Of a stretch of DNA of 64,000 nucleotides, positions 15,721-24,243 are shown one piece after another. Location of the stretch: assembly GCF_013408245.1 (NCBI RefSeq), contig NZ_JACBYS010000001.1, positions 186,001 through 250,000 of the forward strand, given 5' to 3'. How positions within the stretch are numbered: the stretch's first letter is position 1; each line of letters opens with the position of its first letter. This DNA is from Duganella sp. 1224. Its GTDB lineage: Bacteria > Pseudomonadota > Gammaproteobacteria > Burkholderiales > Burkholderiaceae_D. Both the position numbers and the translations under genes were made by a program. A model generated the notes under the pieces. The model worked only from the letters and a program-made list of their open reading frames with translations, had not been told where the DNA came from and searched no databases.

Positions 15721-17757
15721 TTGACCGAACACCTCCCACCGACTCCCGACGCCACGCCCGCCGTCATCGGCGCCACGCCTGAACAGCCTCCCGGCAAATA
15801 CGATTCCGAGGTAGAACGCCTGTTCGGCGCCGGCGGTCCGCTGGGGCCGGCCGTGGGCGACTTCCGTCCGCGCCGCTCGCAAACCGAGATGGCCAAGGCG
15901 GTGGCGTCGGCCATCGCCTCGCAGACCACGCTGATCGCCGAGGCCGGCACGGGCACGGGCAAGACCTTCGCCTACCTGGTGCCGGCGCTGCTGTGGGGCG
16001 GCAAGACCATCGTCTCGACCGGGACCAAGAACCTGCAGGACCAGTTGTTCCTGCGCGACATCCCGACCGTGCGCGCCGCGCTGCAGGCGCCGGTATCGGT
16101 GGCGTTGCTGAAGGGCCGTTCCAACTACCTGTGCCATTACCACCTGGAGCGCACGCTGCAAAATGGCCGCATGACCTCGCGCGACGACGTCGGCCATCTG
16201 CGCGAAATCTCGCGCTTCCTCAAAATGACCAAGACCGGCGACAAGGCCGAGCTGGCCCGCGTGCCGGAAAACGCGCTGATCTGGAACCTGGTGACGTCGA
16301 CCCGCGACAACTGCATGGGCACGGAATGCCAGTACTACCAGGACTGCTTCATCATGAAGGCGCGCAAGGAGGCGCAGCAGGCGGACGTGGTGGTGGTCAA
16401 TCACCACCTGTTCTTCGCTGACGTGGCGCTGAAGGATTCCGGCGTGGCCGAGCTGCTGCCGTCGGCCAACACCATCATCTTCGACGAGGCGCACCAGCTA
16501 CCGGACACCGCCACCTTGTTCTTCGGTGACACGTTCTCGACCTCGCAGGTACTGGAACTGTGCCGCGACGTGCTGGCCGAGGGGCTGTCGAACGCGCGCG
16601 ATGGCGCCGACTGGGGCAAAGTCGTCACCAAGGTGGAAAAGGCCGCGCGCGACCTGCGCCTGACTTTCCCGCAGGACATCGTGCGCTTGTCGCTGCCGCA
16701 GATCGCGCCGTCGAGTGACTTCTTCCCGGCGCTGCAAACGCTGAAGGATGAGCTGGACGGCATGATGGCCGTGTTGGAGCAGCAGGCCGAGCGGGCCGAG
16801 ACGCTGGAACAGTGCCGCCAGCGCGGTCTGGAACTGGTTGCCCGGTTGGGCGCGTGGAAATTCGATCCGAAGGCCAAGGTCGCCAAGGGCGAGGAGGCGG
16901 TGTTCTGGGTTGAGGCGTACGCGTCGTCGCTGCAGTTGCACAAGACGCCGCTGTCGATTGCACCGATCTTCGCCAACCAGCGCGAAGGCGTGCCGCGCAG
17001 CTGGATTTTCACCTCGGCGACGCTGGCGGTGAAGAAGGATTTCAGCCACTTTGCCGAGCAGATGGGCCTGGGCGACGAGCCATCGATGTCCTGGCCAAGC
17101 CCGTTCAACTACGAAGAACAGGGCATCCTGTACGTGCCGACCGGTCTGCCGGACCCGAATTCCTTCGGCTATACGGACGCGGTGCTGGACCTGGCGCTGC
17201 CGGTGATCGAGGCGGCTGGCGGGAAAACTTTCCTGTTATGCACGACTTTGCGCGCGGTGAAGCGCGCCGCCGAGCGTCTGCGCGAGGAGTTTGAAAAGCG
17301 CGGTTTGCCGTTCCCGCTGTTTGTGCAGGGGGACAAGGGCCGGACCGAGTTGCTGGACCAGTTCCGCAAGGCCGGTAACGGAGTGCTGATCGGGTCGCAG
17401 AGTTTCTGGGAAGGTGTGGACGTGCAGGGTGATGCGCTGTCGCTGGTAATTATTGACAAATTGCCATTCGCGCCGCCGGACGATCCGGTGCTGGCCGCGC
17501 GCATTGAGGTGATGGAAAAGCAGGGTAAAAATGGCTTTATGCACCACACCTTGCCGGAAGCGATCATCAATCTGAAGCAGGGTGCCGGGCGCCTGATCCG
17601 CGGGGAACAGGACCGGGGCGTGCTGATGTTGTGCGATCCAAGGGTGATTTCCAAGCCCTATGGCAAGCGGATCTGGCAAAGTTTGCCGGCGTTCAAACGC
17701 ACGCGCGAGCAGGAAGTGGTGATCGAATTCTTCCGCAACAAGAATTCCGATCAGTAA
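15721..17757 (+). CDS. ATP-dependent helicase, YoaA/DinG family
   Basis: A 678-residue superfamily 2 helicase of the XPD/DinG group. Walker A is AEAGTGTGKT with Lys81, the DEAH box IIFDEAHQL starts near Asp255, and the C-terminal motor carries LIGSQSFWEGVDVQG and QGAGRLIRGEQDRGV. Cysteines 138, 198, 203 and 209 (LCHYHL and CMGTECQYYQDC) fit the Fe-S cluster of the XPD family. Such enzymes unwind 5'-3' and help to repair replication-blocking damage. The start is a TTG at 15721 because no ATG or GTG occurs before residue 57; the exact N-terminus is uncertain. YoaA is the likelier subtype from length and motifs. Confidence 0.9.
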   Translation: MTEHLPPTPDATPAVIGATPEQPPGKYDSEVERLFGAGGPLGPAVGDFRPRRSQTEMAKAVASAIASQTTLIAEAGTGTGKTFAYLVPALLWGGKTIVSTGTKNLQDQLFLRDIPTVRAALQAPVSVALLKGRSNYLCHYHLERTLQNGRMTSRDDVGHLREISRFLKMTKTGDKAELARVPENALIWNLVTSTRDNCMGTECQYYQDCFIMKARKEAQQADVVVVNHHLFFADVALKDSGVAELLPSANTIIFDEAHQLPDTATLFFGDTFSTSQVLELCRDVLAEGLSNARDGADWGKVVTKVEKAARDLRLTFPQDIVRLSLPQIAPSSDFFPALQTLKDELDGMMAVLEQQAERAETLEQCRQRGLELVARLGAWKFDPKAKVAKGEEAVFWVEAYASSLQLHKTPLSIAPIFANQREGVPRSWIFTSATLAVKKDFSHFAEQMGLGDEPSMSWPSPFNYEEQGILYVPTGLPDPNSFGYTDAVLDLALPVIEAAGGKTFLLCTTLRAVKRAAERLREEFEKRGLPFPLFVQGDKGRTELLDQFRKAGNGVLIGSQSFWEGVDVQGDALSLVIIDKLPFAPPDDPVLAARIEVMEKQGKNGFMHHTLPEAIINLKQGAGRLIRGEQDRGVLMLCDPRVISKPYGKRIWQSLPAFKRTREQEVVIEFFRNKNSDQ

Positions 17758-17785
17758 CTATCGGTTACAGAAACCCGAGGCGGAA

Positions 17786-17815
17786 GGGGGCTGACCCCGT
17801 ACGGGGTCAGACCCC
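17786..17815. repeat. GGGGTCTGACCCC palindrome, copy 3
   Basis: A 30-base copy with one mismatch (G for T at 17790) relative to copies 1 and 2. It lies between two convergent genes (helicase and quinone oxidoreductase) and carries the downstream GTGCGGG box about 12 bases after the palindrome, as in copies 1 and 5. It may act as a two-way terminator. Confidence 0.88.
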
Positions 17816-17845
17816 GGCCTGTCGCCGTGCGGGGTGAAAGCATGC

Positions 17846-18832
17846 TCAACGATCAATCTGCGGCAACACGACGATCTTGCCAGTAACCCGGCGCGCCGCC
17901 ATATCGTTCAACGCCTCGGCAGCGCGGGGCAGGGGGTAGCGCGCCGACACCAGCGGCTTGATCTTGCCCTCCTGCAACCACTGCAACAAGCGCCGCATAT
18001 TCCCCACGTTGCCTTTTGGATCACGCTTGGTGAACTCGCCCCAAAACACCCCCACCAGCGACGCCCCCTTCAGCAAGGTCAAATTCAACGGCAACTTCGG
18101 AATTTCGCCGTTGGCAAATCCCACCACCAGATAACGCCCGCCCCACGCAATCGAGCGGAACGCCGGCTCCGCATATTCTCCGCCGACCGGATCATAAATC
18201 ACATCCGGTCCCTTGCCGCCGGTCGCCGCCTTGACCGCCTCGCGCAAATCCTCCTTGCTGTAATTAATCAGCACGTCCGCGCCATGCTGGCGGCAGACAT
18301 CCAGCTTCTCATCAGTCGAAGCGCAAGCAATAATGCGGGCGCCAAGGGCTTTGCCGATCTCGATCGCCGCCAGGCCCACACCGCCGGCCGCGCCAAGAAT
18401 TAGCATATTCTCGCCAGATTCCAGCTTGGCGCGGTCTACAATCGCGTGATACGAGGTGCCGTAGGTGAGGGTGATGGCCGCCGCCGTCTCAAAATCCATC
18501 GCCGGCGGCATGGGCATTAGTGCTTGCACTGGCGCTAACAATTGTTGCCCAAAACCACCCGTCGGCGTGAACGCGATAACCTTGTCGCCGGCCTTGAAAG
18601 TTGTCACGTCGGCACCTGCCGAGCGGATCACGCCGGCCACCTCGGCGCCTGGCACAAATGGCAACGCCGGCTTGAACTGATACTTTCCTTGCACAATCAA
18701 CACGTCCGGAAAGTTCACCCCGGCTGCCTGGACATCGATCACCACCTGCCCCGGCCCCGGTTGTGGGTCCGGCAAGTCTTTCACTTTGAGCAAGTCCGGC
18801 AGGCCCCACGTTTCGCACACGACAGCTTTCAT
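17846..18832 (-). CDS. NADPH:quinone oxidoreductase-type MDR protein
   Basis: A 328-residue medium-chain dehydrogenase/reductase without the zinc-binding cysteines. The N-terminal GroES-like domain has GVNFPDVLIVQGKYQ and PFVPGAEVAGVI, and the Rossmann domain carries ILGAAGGVGLAAIEIGKALGA for NADPH. The family reduces quinones or enoyl/aldehyde substrates; the true substrate cannot be told from sequence. The start MKAVVCETWGLPD is typical. It is divergent from the TIR-domain gene across 157 bases and convergent with the helicase. Confidence 0.9.
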   Translation of the reverse strand: MKAVVCETWGLPDLLKVKDLPDPQPGPGQVVIDVQAAGVNFPDVLIVQGKYQFKPALPFVPGAEVAGVIRSAGADVTTFKAGDKVIAFTPTGGFGQQLLAPVQALMPMPPAMDFETAAAITLTYGTSYHAIVDRAKLESGENMLILGAAGGVGLAAIEIGKALGARIIACASTDEKLDVCRQHGADVLINYSKEDLREAVKAATGGKGPDVIYDPVGGEYAEPAFRSIAWGGRYLVVGFANGEIPKLPLNLTLLKGASLVGVFWGEFTKRDPKGNVGNMRRLLQWLQEGKIKPLVSARYPLPRAAEALNDMAARRVTGKIVVLPQIDR

Positions 18833-18989
18833 TCCGATCTCCTTGGTTATAAAAAAGAACGCTCGTTATATTTTTATCTTACCTGAAACCGCCAGCCGTT
18901 TGCGCAAAGTTCGGGCTGCCGTACGTTTGTTCTGGCTCAAAGTGTCGCCAAAAAGGATTGTTAGAGTTGGTTAAACGAAGGGGAATATC
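18833..18989. promoter_or_regulatory. Divergent promoter region before the TIR gene
   Basis: 157 bases between divergent starts. The part next to the oxidoreductase is AT-rich (TTATATTTTTATCTT near 18863-18879) and may contain the minus-strand promoter. The TIR gene has a clear ribosome site GAAGGGG about 8 bases before its ATG. No inverted repeat large enough for an operator was seen. Confidence 0.4.
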
Positions 18990-19595
18990 ATGACTATCCG
19001 TCACGGCTGCTTTTTCAGCTATGCACATGGCCAGCATGCGTACATGAGCAAATTCAAGGACGACCTGGTGGACGCCCTGAAGTGCTATCTGGAACCTCAC
19101 TTCGACAACGAAAACGAGCTGTTTGTTGATAGTGAGCAACTCGGGGGCGGGGACGACCTCGACGGCAAAATCGCGCGCGCGCTGTGCGAGAGCGTGTGCA
19201 TGATTGTCATTTATACACCCAAGTATGAAGCGCACGGCTACACGCGGCGTGAGTTTGCAGCAATGCAACTTATCGAGCACGAGCGGCGGCAGTGGTACCC
19301 GCTGCCCAGCCACCTGATCATTCCGGTCATCATGACCCGCCACCCGGTTGGGCTGCCGCCGCAGATCACCGGCCCCGGCATGTACGTGGACTTTTCCCGC
19401 TACACGCTGGCCAGCGGCGACCTGAAAACCAATCCCGATTTCATTCCGGACATCGAAAAGATCGTCCACCGCATCGCCGAGCATTACCACTGCCTAAAAC
19501 GAAGCACGCCGCCGGGGCATGACTGCAGCCGTTTCGTCTTGCCGGATATTCCGCCGGAATGGCGCGCCATTCCTCCTCCACATTTTCCTCGCTAA
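18990..19595 (+). CDS. Stand-alone TIR-domain protein
   Basis: A 201-residue protein; residues 5-110 fit a TIR domain. It opens with the GCFFSYAHG strand (compare FISY in TIRs), continues with a D47-containing LFVDSEQLGGGDDLDGKIARAL loop and helix, a SVCMIVIYTPKY strand, and YTRREFAAM, where Glu88 sits at the position of the catalytic glutamate of NAD-cleaving TIRs. The last 60 residues are proline-rich and have no recognised fold. Bacterial TIRs are mostly NADase or nucleotide-signal-producing effectors in anti-phage or conflict systems. It is followed 9 bases later by a KGGTGR ATPase-TPR gene. TIR assignment is from pattern, not a search. Confidence 0.8.
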   Translation: MTIRHGCFFSYAHGQHAYMSKFKDDLVDALKCYLEPHFDNENELFVDSEQLGGGDDLDGKIARALCESVCMIVIYTPKYEAHGYTRREFAAMQLIEHERRQWYPLPSHLIIPVIMTRHPVGLPPQITGPGMYVDFSRYTLASGDLKTNPDFIPDIEKIVHRIAEHYHCLKRSTPPGHDCSRFVLPDIPPEWRAIPPPHFPR

Positions 19596-19604
19596 AGGTT
19601 TGCC

Positions 19605-21572
19605 ATGGAACTCACCTCCCTGTCGCTTCCGCCGCTGAGCGGCTCCCCCCTCGCCGGCGAAGTCATTACTTTCTATTCTTATAAGGGCGGCACGGGTCGC
19701 ACGATGGCGCTGTCTAATATAGCGGTGCTGCTGGCGCGCCAGCACAACGCCACCGCGCCGGTGCTGATGATCGACTGGGATCTGGAGGCGCCGGGCCTGC
19801 ACCACTATTTTGAGCAGCCGCAGGAAAACAAGCCGGGCGTGCTGGAGTTTTTCGAGGCCTGCCGCGAGCAGCTGCTGCGCCGCCGGGTCGGCGGCGTGGC
19901 CGTCGATGACGACGCGCTGGCGCACGAGGTACTGGCGGCGGTCGGCTGGGAGCAATACGTCACGCGGGTCGACCAGAGCAGCCAGCTCTATTTGATGCGG
20001 GCCGGCCGCTTCGACTCCAGCTATCCCGACCGCCTGGCCGCCATGCAATGGGAGGAACTGTTCCACAGCTGCCCGGCGCTGTACCGCTGCTTCGCCGACC
20101 GGCTGGCGCGCCATTTCCGCTACGTGCTGATCGACTCGCGCAATGGCCGCACCGACAGCGCCGGCGTCTGCACCACGCTGCTGCCGCGCAAGCTGGTGCT
20201 GGTGTTCACGCCCAGCCGGCAAAGCATGGATGGCCTGCCGGAACTGGTCACCCGCGCCACCACCTACCGCCGCAGCCACGAGGACGAGCAGCGCCCGCTG
20301 CTGATTTACCCGCTGCCTTCGCGCATCGACGTCGGCGACTGCGGCGAGCGCGGCCAGTGGCGGCGCGGCGATCCCGCCCAGCAGATTCCCGGCTACCAGC
20401 CCGCCTTCGAGGAGCTGATACGCGAGTGCTATGGCGTGCAGCAGGTGTCGCTGGAAAGCTATTTCGACGAGGTCCAACTGCAGCAGTCGCGCGCGCTGGC
20501 GTACGGCGAACGGGTGGCGGTGCGGCTGGATCAGGGCGGCGACCGCTTTTCCCTGCTGCGCACGTTCGAAACCTTCCTCGCATGGCTGGCGCCGGGCTAC
20601 TTGCCCTGGCAGTCCAGCCGCGAAATCCAGCTGCTGGCGTCGATCGGCGAGGCGCGCCGGGCGCTGGAGCAGGGCGGCGGCGCGGCGCGCGCCGTCACCC
20701 AGCCGCTGGCGCGCGACCTGAATCTGCTTGGCGAGCTGTACAGCCAGGAGGGCAAGCTGCGGCAGGCGGTGATCAGTTTTGAGGAAAGCCTGTCGCTGCG
20801 CCAGCGCGGGCTGGGCGAGGACCATCCGGATACGCTGGTCAGCAAGATCAATCTGGCCGCCGCGCTGCGCCAGCAAGGCCGGCTGGACGAAGCCCAGTTC
20901 CTCGACGAGTGCATAGTCGAGTCGCGCGAGCGCATACTGGGCGGCGACCATCCGGACACGCTGGCCGCGCGCGCCAACCTGGCTGCCACGCTGGGTCTGC
21001 AGGGCCGGGCGGCGGAAGGTCTGGCGCTGCAGGACAGCGTACTGGATACTTATACCCGCCTGCTTGGCCCCGACCATCCGCAAACGCTGGCGGCCAAGGC
21101 CAGCCGCGCCGAGCTGCTGCAGCAGCGCGGCGACATGCAGCTGGCGCGCCTGGCGCAGGAGCAGGTGCTGGCCGCGCGCAAGCGCTTGCTGGGCGCCGAG
21201 CATGCCGATACGCTGCGCAGCAAAACCGCGCTGGCGCACACCTTGCTTCAAATGCAAGAGTTGGACGCGGCACGCAATCTGCTGGACGCGGTGCTGCAAG
21301 CCTGCCTGCACCAGCTGGGGCCCGACCACCCGGACACCCGCAAGGCGCGCGAACAGTTGATTGATGTGCAACTCCAGATGGGTGTGCCGGCCGACGAGGC
21401 AACGCTGGTGCCCGAGTTGCATCAGGACGCTGCCATGGACGACTACGGCGACGCGCTGGTGCGCGCGCCCCGCCGGCGCGGCGCGGCCGCCGCCAGCGTG
21501 TGGCCGCGCCAGTCGGACGAGCTGATGGCGCTGGACGAACCGCTGTACGCCGGCCGCACGCCGCCGCGCTGA
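19605..21572 (+). CDS. KGGTGR-type P-loop ATPase with TPR repeats
   Basis: A 655-residue two-part protein. Residues about 18-330 resemble MinD/ParA-type (SIMIBI) ATPases: FYSYKGGTGRTMALSNIA is a deviant Walker A with signature Lys27, but Arg32 replaces the usual P-loop lysine, and VLMIDWDLEAPGLHHYF is the A' motif. Residues about 368-585 are five TPR units of about 42 residues with the kinesin-light-chain-like LGxDHPDTL signature. The C-terminus is Arg/Ala-rich and disordered. KGGTGR ATPases with TPRs occur in bacterial conflict and signalling systems with TIR or similar effectors (family knowledge). Here it forms a tight operon with the TIR gene. The target is unknown. Confidence 0.85.
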   Translation: MELTSLSLPPLSGSPLAGEVITFYSYKGGTGRTMALSNIAVLLARQHNATAPVLMIDWDLEAPGLHHYFEQPQENKPGVLEFFEACREQLLRRRVGGVAVDDDALAHEVLAAVGWEQYVTRVDQSSQLYLMRAGRFDSSYPDRLAAMQWEELFHSCPALYRCFADRLARHFRYVLIDSRNGRTDSAGVCTTLLPRKLVLVFTPSRQSMDGLPELVTRATTYRRSHEDEQRPLLIYPLPSRIDVGDCGERGQWRRGDPAQQIPGYQPAFEELIRECYGVQQVSLESYFDEVQLQQSRALAYGERVAVRLDQGGDRFSLLRTFETFLAWLAPGYLPWQSSREIQLLASIGEARRALEQGGGAARAVTQPLARDLNLLGELYSQEGKLRQAVISFEESLSLRQRGLGEDHPDTLVSKINLAAALRQQGRLDEAQFLDECIVESRERILGGDHPDTLAARANLAATLGLQGRAAEGLALQDSVLDTYTRLLGPDHPQTLAAKASRAELLQQRGDMQLARLAQEQVLAARKRLLGAEHADTLRSKTALAHTLLQMQELDAARNLLDAVLQACLHQLGPDHPDTRKAREQLIDVQLQMGVPADEATLVPELHQDAAMDDYGDALVRAPRRRGAAAASVWPRQSDELMALDEPLYAGRTPPR

Positions 21573-21602
21573 CGAAAATTTATACCAAAGGAGGGGGCGG
21601 GC

Positions 21603-21641
21603 ATGCGCAGCGCGGCCATTGCTTCAGGTAAAATCCTTTGA
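21603..21641 (+). CDS. 12-codon leader ORF upstream of surE
   Basis: An ATG at 21603 with a strong ribosome site (AAAGGAGG at 21587-21594, 8 bases away) opens a frame encoding MRSAAIASGKIL and stops with TGA at 21639-21641. The surE ATG begins at the very next base. surE has no good ribosome site of its own, only a weak AGG about 14 bases upstream that lies inside this frame. This arrangement suggests that surE is translated by coupling to the leader. The peptide has no recognised function. Evidence is the geometry only. Confidence 0.5.
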   Translation: MRSAAIASGKIL

Positions 21642-22379
21642 ATGAAAATCCTGATAAGCAATGACGACGGCTACCTGGCGCCCGGCATCAATGCGCTGGC
21701 CAGTGCGCTCGCCCCGATCGCCGAGATCGTGGTGGTGGCGCCGGACAGCAACCGCTCGGGCGCGTCCAATTCGCTGACGCTGGACCGGCCGCTGTCGGTG
21801 CAGCAGGCCGCCAACGGTTTTTATTTTGTCAACGGCACGCCCAGCGATTGCGTGCACGTGGCGCTGACCGCGCTGCTGGACTACCGGCCGGACCTCGTCG
21901 TGTCCGGCATCAACAACGGGCCCAACATGGGGGACGACACGCTGTATTCCGGCACCGTCGCCGCCGCCACCGAGGGCTACCTGTTCGGCATTCCGGCCAT
22001 CGCCTTTTCGCAGGGCTCGCATGGCTGGGAGCATATCGATGATGCCGCCCGTCACGCGCGCGACATTATCCAGCGTTACTATGAAACGCTGCCGCCTCCC
22101 TACCTGCTGAACGTGAATATACCCAACCGTCCTTATGACCAGCTTAACGAAGTGGTCGCCACCCGGCTGGGCCGGCGCCACCAGTCCGAGCCGGTGATCC
22201 GGGCGCAGGACCCGCGCGGCCGCGATATTTACTGGATCGGCCCGCCGGGCGCCTGCAAGGATGCCGGCGAGGGCACGGATTTCCACGCCTGCAGCAATGG
22301 CCGCACGTCGATCACCCCGCTGCAAATCGATCTGACCCACTCCACTCAACTCAATGCATTGGCAAAGGCCTTGGCATGA
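21642..22379 (+). CDS. surE: 5'/3'-nucleotidase SurE
   Basis: A 245-residue metal-dependent phosphatase acting on nucleoside 5'- and 3'-monophosphates and short polyphosphates. The family start [19 protein letters not shown] carries the metal-binding Asp pair, followed by [17 protein letters not shown] and [24 protein letters not shown]. The gene begins the conserved surE-pcm-nlpD-rpoS cluster and overlaps pcm by 4 bases. Its likely translation from a leader ORF is described separately. Confidence 0.96.
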   Translation: MKILISNDDGYLAPGINALASALAPIAEIVVVAPDSNRSGASNSLTLDRPLSVQQAANGFYFVNGTPSDCVHVALTALLDYRPDLVVSGINNGPNMGDDTLYSGTVAAATEGYLFGIPAIAFSQGSHGWEHIDDAARHARDIIQRYYETLPPPYLLNVNIPNRPYDQLNEVVATRLGRRHQSEPVIRAQDPRGRDIYWIGPPGACKDAGEGTDFHACSNGRTSITPLQIDLTHSTQLNALAKALA

Positions 22380-23245
22380 CTGAAAAACACCGTACCTTTC
22401 CTTTGCCGCTGTCCTCGGTAACCGATCAGGGAGCCAGGAAGGCCACGGTATTGAAGCCGGTCGCCACCCCGCAAACCGCCACCCAGAACGCCGCCCGCTA
22501 CGCGCCGCCCGCCCATCCGGCGCCGCGCCCGGTGGCCGCGCCGTCCAAGTCGCACAGCTACGCGATGGAACGGGCCCAGGCCGCGCCGGCGGCGGCGCCG
22601 CGCCAGAGCGCGCTGGTGTCGGACGGCGTACGGCGCGCCATGGTGCAGCGCATCGCCAAACAGGGCGTCAAGGACCAGGTGGTGCTGGGCGCGATGGACA
22701 CCGTGCCGCGCCACCTGTTCATGGACGAGGGCCTGGCGCCGCAAGCCTACGTGGACGCCTCGCTGCCGATCGGCCACCACCAGACCATTTCCCAGCCCTA
22801 CATCGTGGCGCGCATGATCGAGGTGCTGCGCAACGGCGGCCAGTTGCAGCGCGTGCTGGAGATCGGCACCGGCTGCGGCTACCAGGCGGCGGTGCTGGCC
22901 CGCGTGGCGCAGGAGGTGTATTCGATCGAGCGCATCAAGCCTTTGCACGAGCTGGCCAAGGCCAATCTGCGCCCCTTGCGCGTGCCGAACCTGCGTCTGC
23001 ACTACGGAGATGGTATGCTTGGCCTGCCGCAAGCGGCGCCATTTGACGGTATCATTCTGGCCGCGGCCGGCATGGCCGTGCCGCAAGCGTTGCTGGAGCA
23101 GCTGGCGATCGGCGGCCGCCTGGTCGCGCCGGTGGGCGACCGCACGCAGCATTTGGAACTGATTACGCGCATCGGCAAGACGGAGTGGACCAGTGAAACG
23201 CTGGAGGACTGCCACTTCGTGCCCTTGCGTCCGGGCGTGGTCTGA
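22376..23245 (+). CDS. pcm: Protein-L-isoaspartate O-methyltransferase
   Basis: A 289-residue SAM-dependent enzyme that starts repair of isoaspartyl damage in proteins. The catalytic domain (about residues 80-289) has the family signature [14 protein letters not shown] and the SAM-binding motif [16 protein letters not shown]. The N-terminal 75 residues are an extension beyond the E. coli enzyme, rich in Pro and Ala ([15 protein letters not shown]), and probably disordered. An ATGA overlap joins it to surE, and nlpD follows. Confidence 0.95.
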   Translation: MTEKHRTFPLPLSSVTDQGARKATVLKPVATPQTATQNAARYAPPAHPAPRPVAAPSKSHSYAMERAQAAPAAAPRQSALVSDGVRRAMVQRIAKQGVKDQVVLGAMDTVPRHLFMDEGLAPQAYVDASLPIGHHQTISQPYIVARMIEVLRNGGQLQRVLEIGTGCGYQAAVLARVAQEVYSIERIKPLHELAKANLRPLRVPNLRLHYGDGMLGLPQAAPFDGIILAAAGMAVPQALLEQLAIGGRLVAPVGDRTQHLELITRIGKTEWTSETLEDCHFVPLRPGVV

Positions 23246-23275
23246 GACCGCGCCCCACACTAGACGAAGATGAGA

Positions 23276-24229
23276 ATGACGAATAAAAGCAATCTGCTCC
23301 TGGTGAGCTTTGCGCTGGTTTTACTGAGCGCCTGCCAAAACACCCCCAACAAAGCCCCGGTCATCGACCGCACCGTCCCGCCCGCAGTCAAACCCGCCAC
23401 GCCGAGCGAAACGGCGCAGATCGCCCGCGACGAGCGCGGCCTGTACACCGTCAAGAAGGGCGACACCCTGATCCGCATCGCGCTGGAGTTCGGCCAGAAC
23501 TACCGCGACCTGGTGGCCTGGAACAACCTGGCCAATCCGAACGACATCAAGGTCGACCAGGTGCTGCGCGTGCTGCCGCCGGACAGCGCGCCGAACAGCC
23601 CGGGCGTGGAAACCGCCGCTGTCATCCTGCCGCCGTCCGACAAGACGCCGCCGCCGGCGCCGGTGGTCCGGAAAACCGGGCCCAAGGGCGACAAGAAGCC
23701 GTATTCGGACGCCAACCTGGCCGAGATGCAGCGCGCCGACACTGGCAAGGACGTGGCCGCGGCGCCAGCCCCGGCCGCCTCGGCCGCCGCCGCGCCGCGC
23801 GCTGCCGCGCCAGCGGCGCCGGCTGCCGCCCCGGCCGCGCCGGCGCTGGCCGCCGACGACGCCAGCGTCACCTGGATGTGGCCGGCGGAAGGCAAGGTGA
23901 TCGCCGTCTTTGACGAGGGCAAGAACAAGGGCGTGGACATCGCCGGCAAGGCCGGCCAGCAAATCGTGGCTGCCGGGGCCGGAAAAGTGATGTATGCCGG
24001 CAGCGGCATCCGCGGATATGGTAATCTCGTTATTGTGAAGCACAGTACCAACTTGCTGTCGGCCTATGCCCATAACCGGACCATCCTGGTGAAAGAGGGC
24101 CAGACCGTCAGCAAGGGCCAACCGATCGCGGAAATGGGCGATTCCGATACCGACTCCGTCAAGCTGCACTTTGAAATCCGGCAGCAGGGCAAACCGGTCG
24201 ATCCGTCCCGCTTCCTGCCTAACCGCTAG
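23276..24229 (+). CDS. nlpD: Lipoprotein NlpD, LysM and M23-type domains
   Basis: A 317-residue outer-membrane lipoprotein. The signal peptide ends in the lipobox LLSAC; a LysM domain follows ([28 protein letters not shown]), then an Ala/Pro-rich linker and an M23-type LytM domain. In that domain the usual catalytic histidines are partly missing (NKGVDIAG and LHFEIRQQ), as in NlpD proteins that activate the amidase AmiC rather than cut peptidoglycan. The ATG at 23276 is preferred to 23270, because GAAG then lies 6 bases away. The rpoS promoter is usually inside nlpD in relatives. Confidence 0.94.
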   Translation: MTNKSNLLLVSFALVLLSACQNTPNKAPVIDRTVPPAVKPATPSETAQIARDERGLYTVKKGDTLIRIALEFGQNYRDLVAWNNLANPNDIKVDQVLRVLPPDSAPNSPGVETAAVILPPSDKTPPPAPVVRKTGPKGDKKPYSDANLAEMQRADTGKDVAAAPAPAASAAAAPRAAAPAAPAAAPAAPALAADDASVTWMWPAEGKVIAVFDEGKNKGVDIAGKAGQQIVAAGAGKVMYAGSGIRGYGNLVIVKHSTNLLSAYAHNRTILVKEGQTVSKGQPIAEMGDSDTDSVKLHFEIRQQGKPVDPSRFLPNR

Positions 24230-24243
24230 CTGAGCCATGTGAC

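Noticed and set aside
18990..21572. Transposon or genomic island carrying the TIR pair
   Set aside because: No inverted repeats, target duplications, integrase or tRNA edges were found, and base composition resembles the neighbours.
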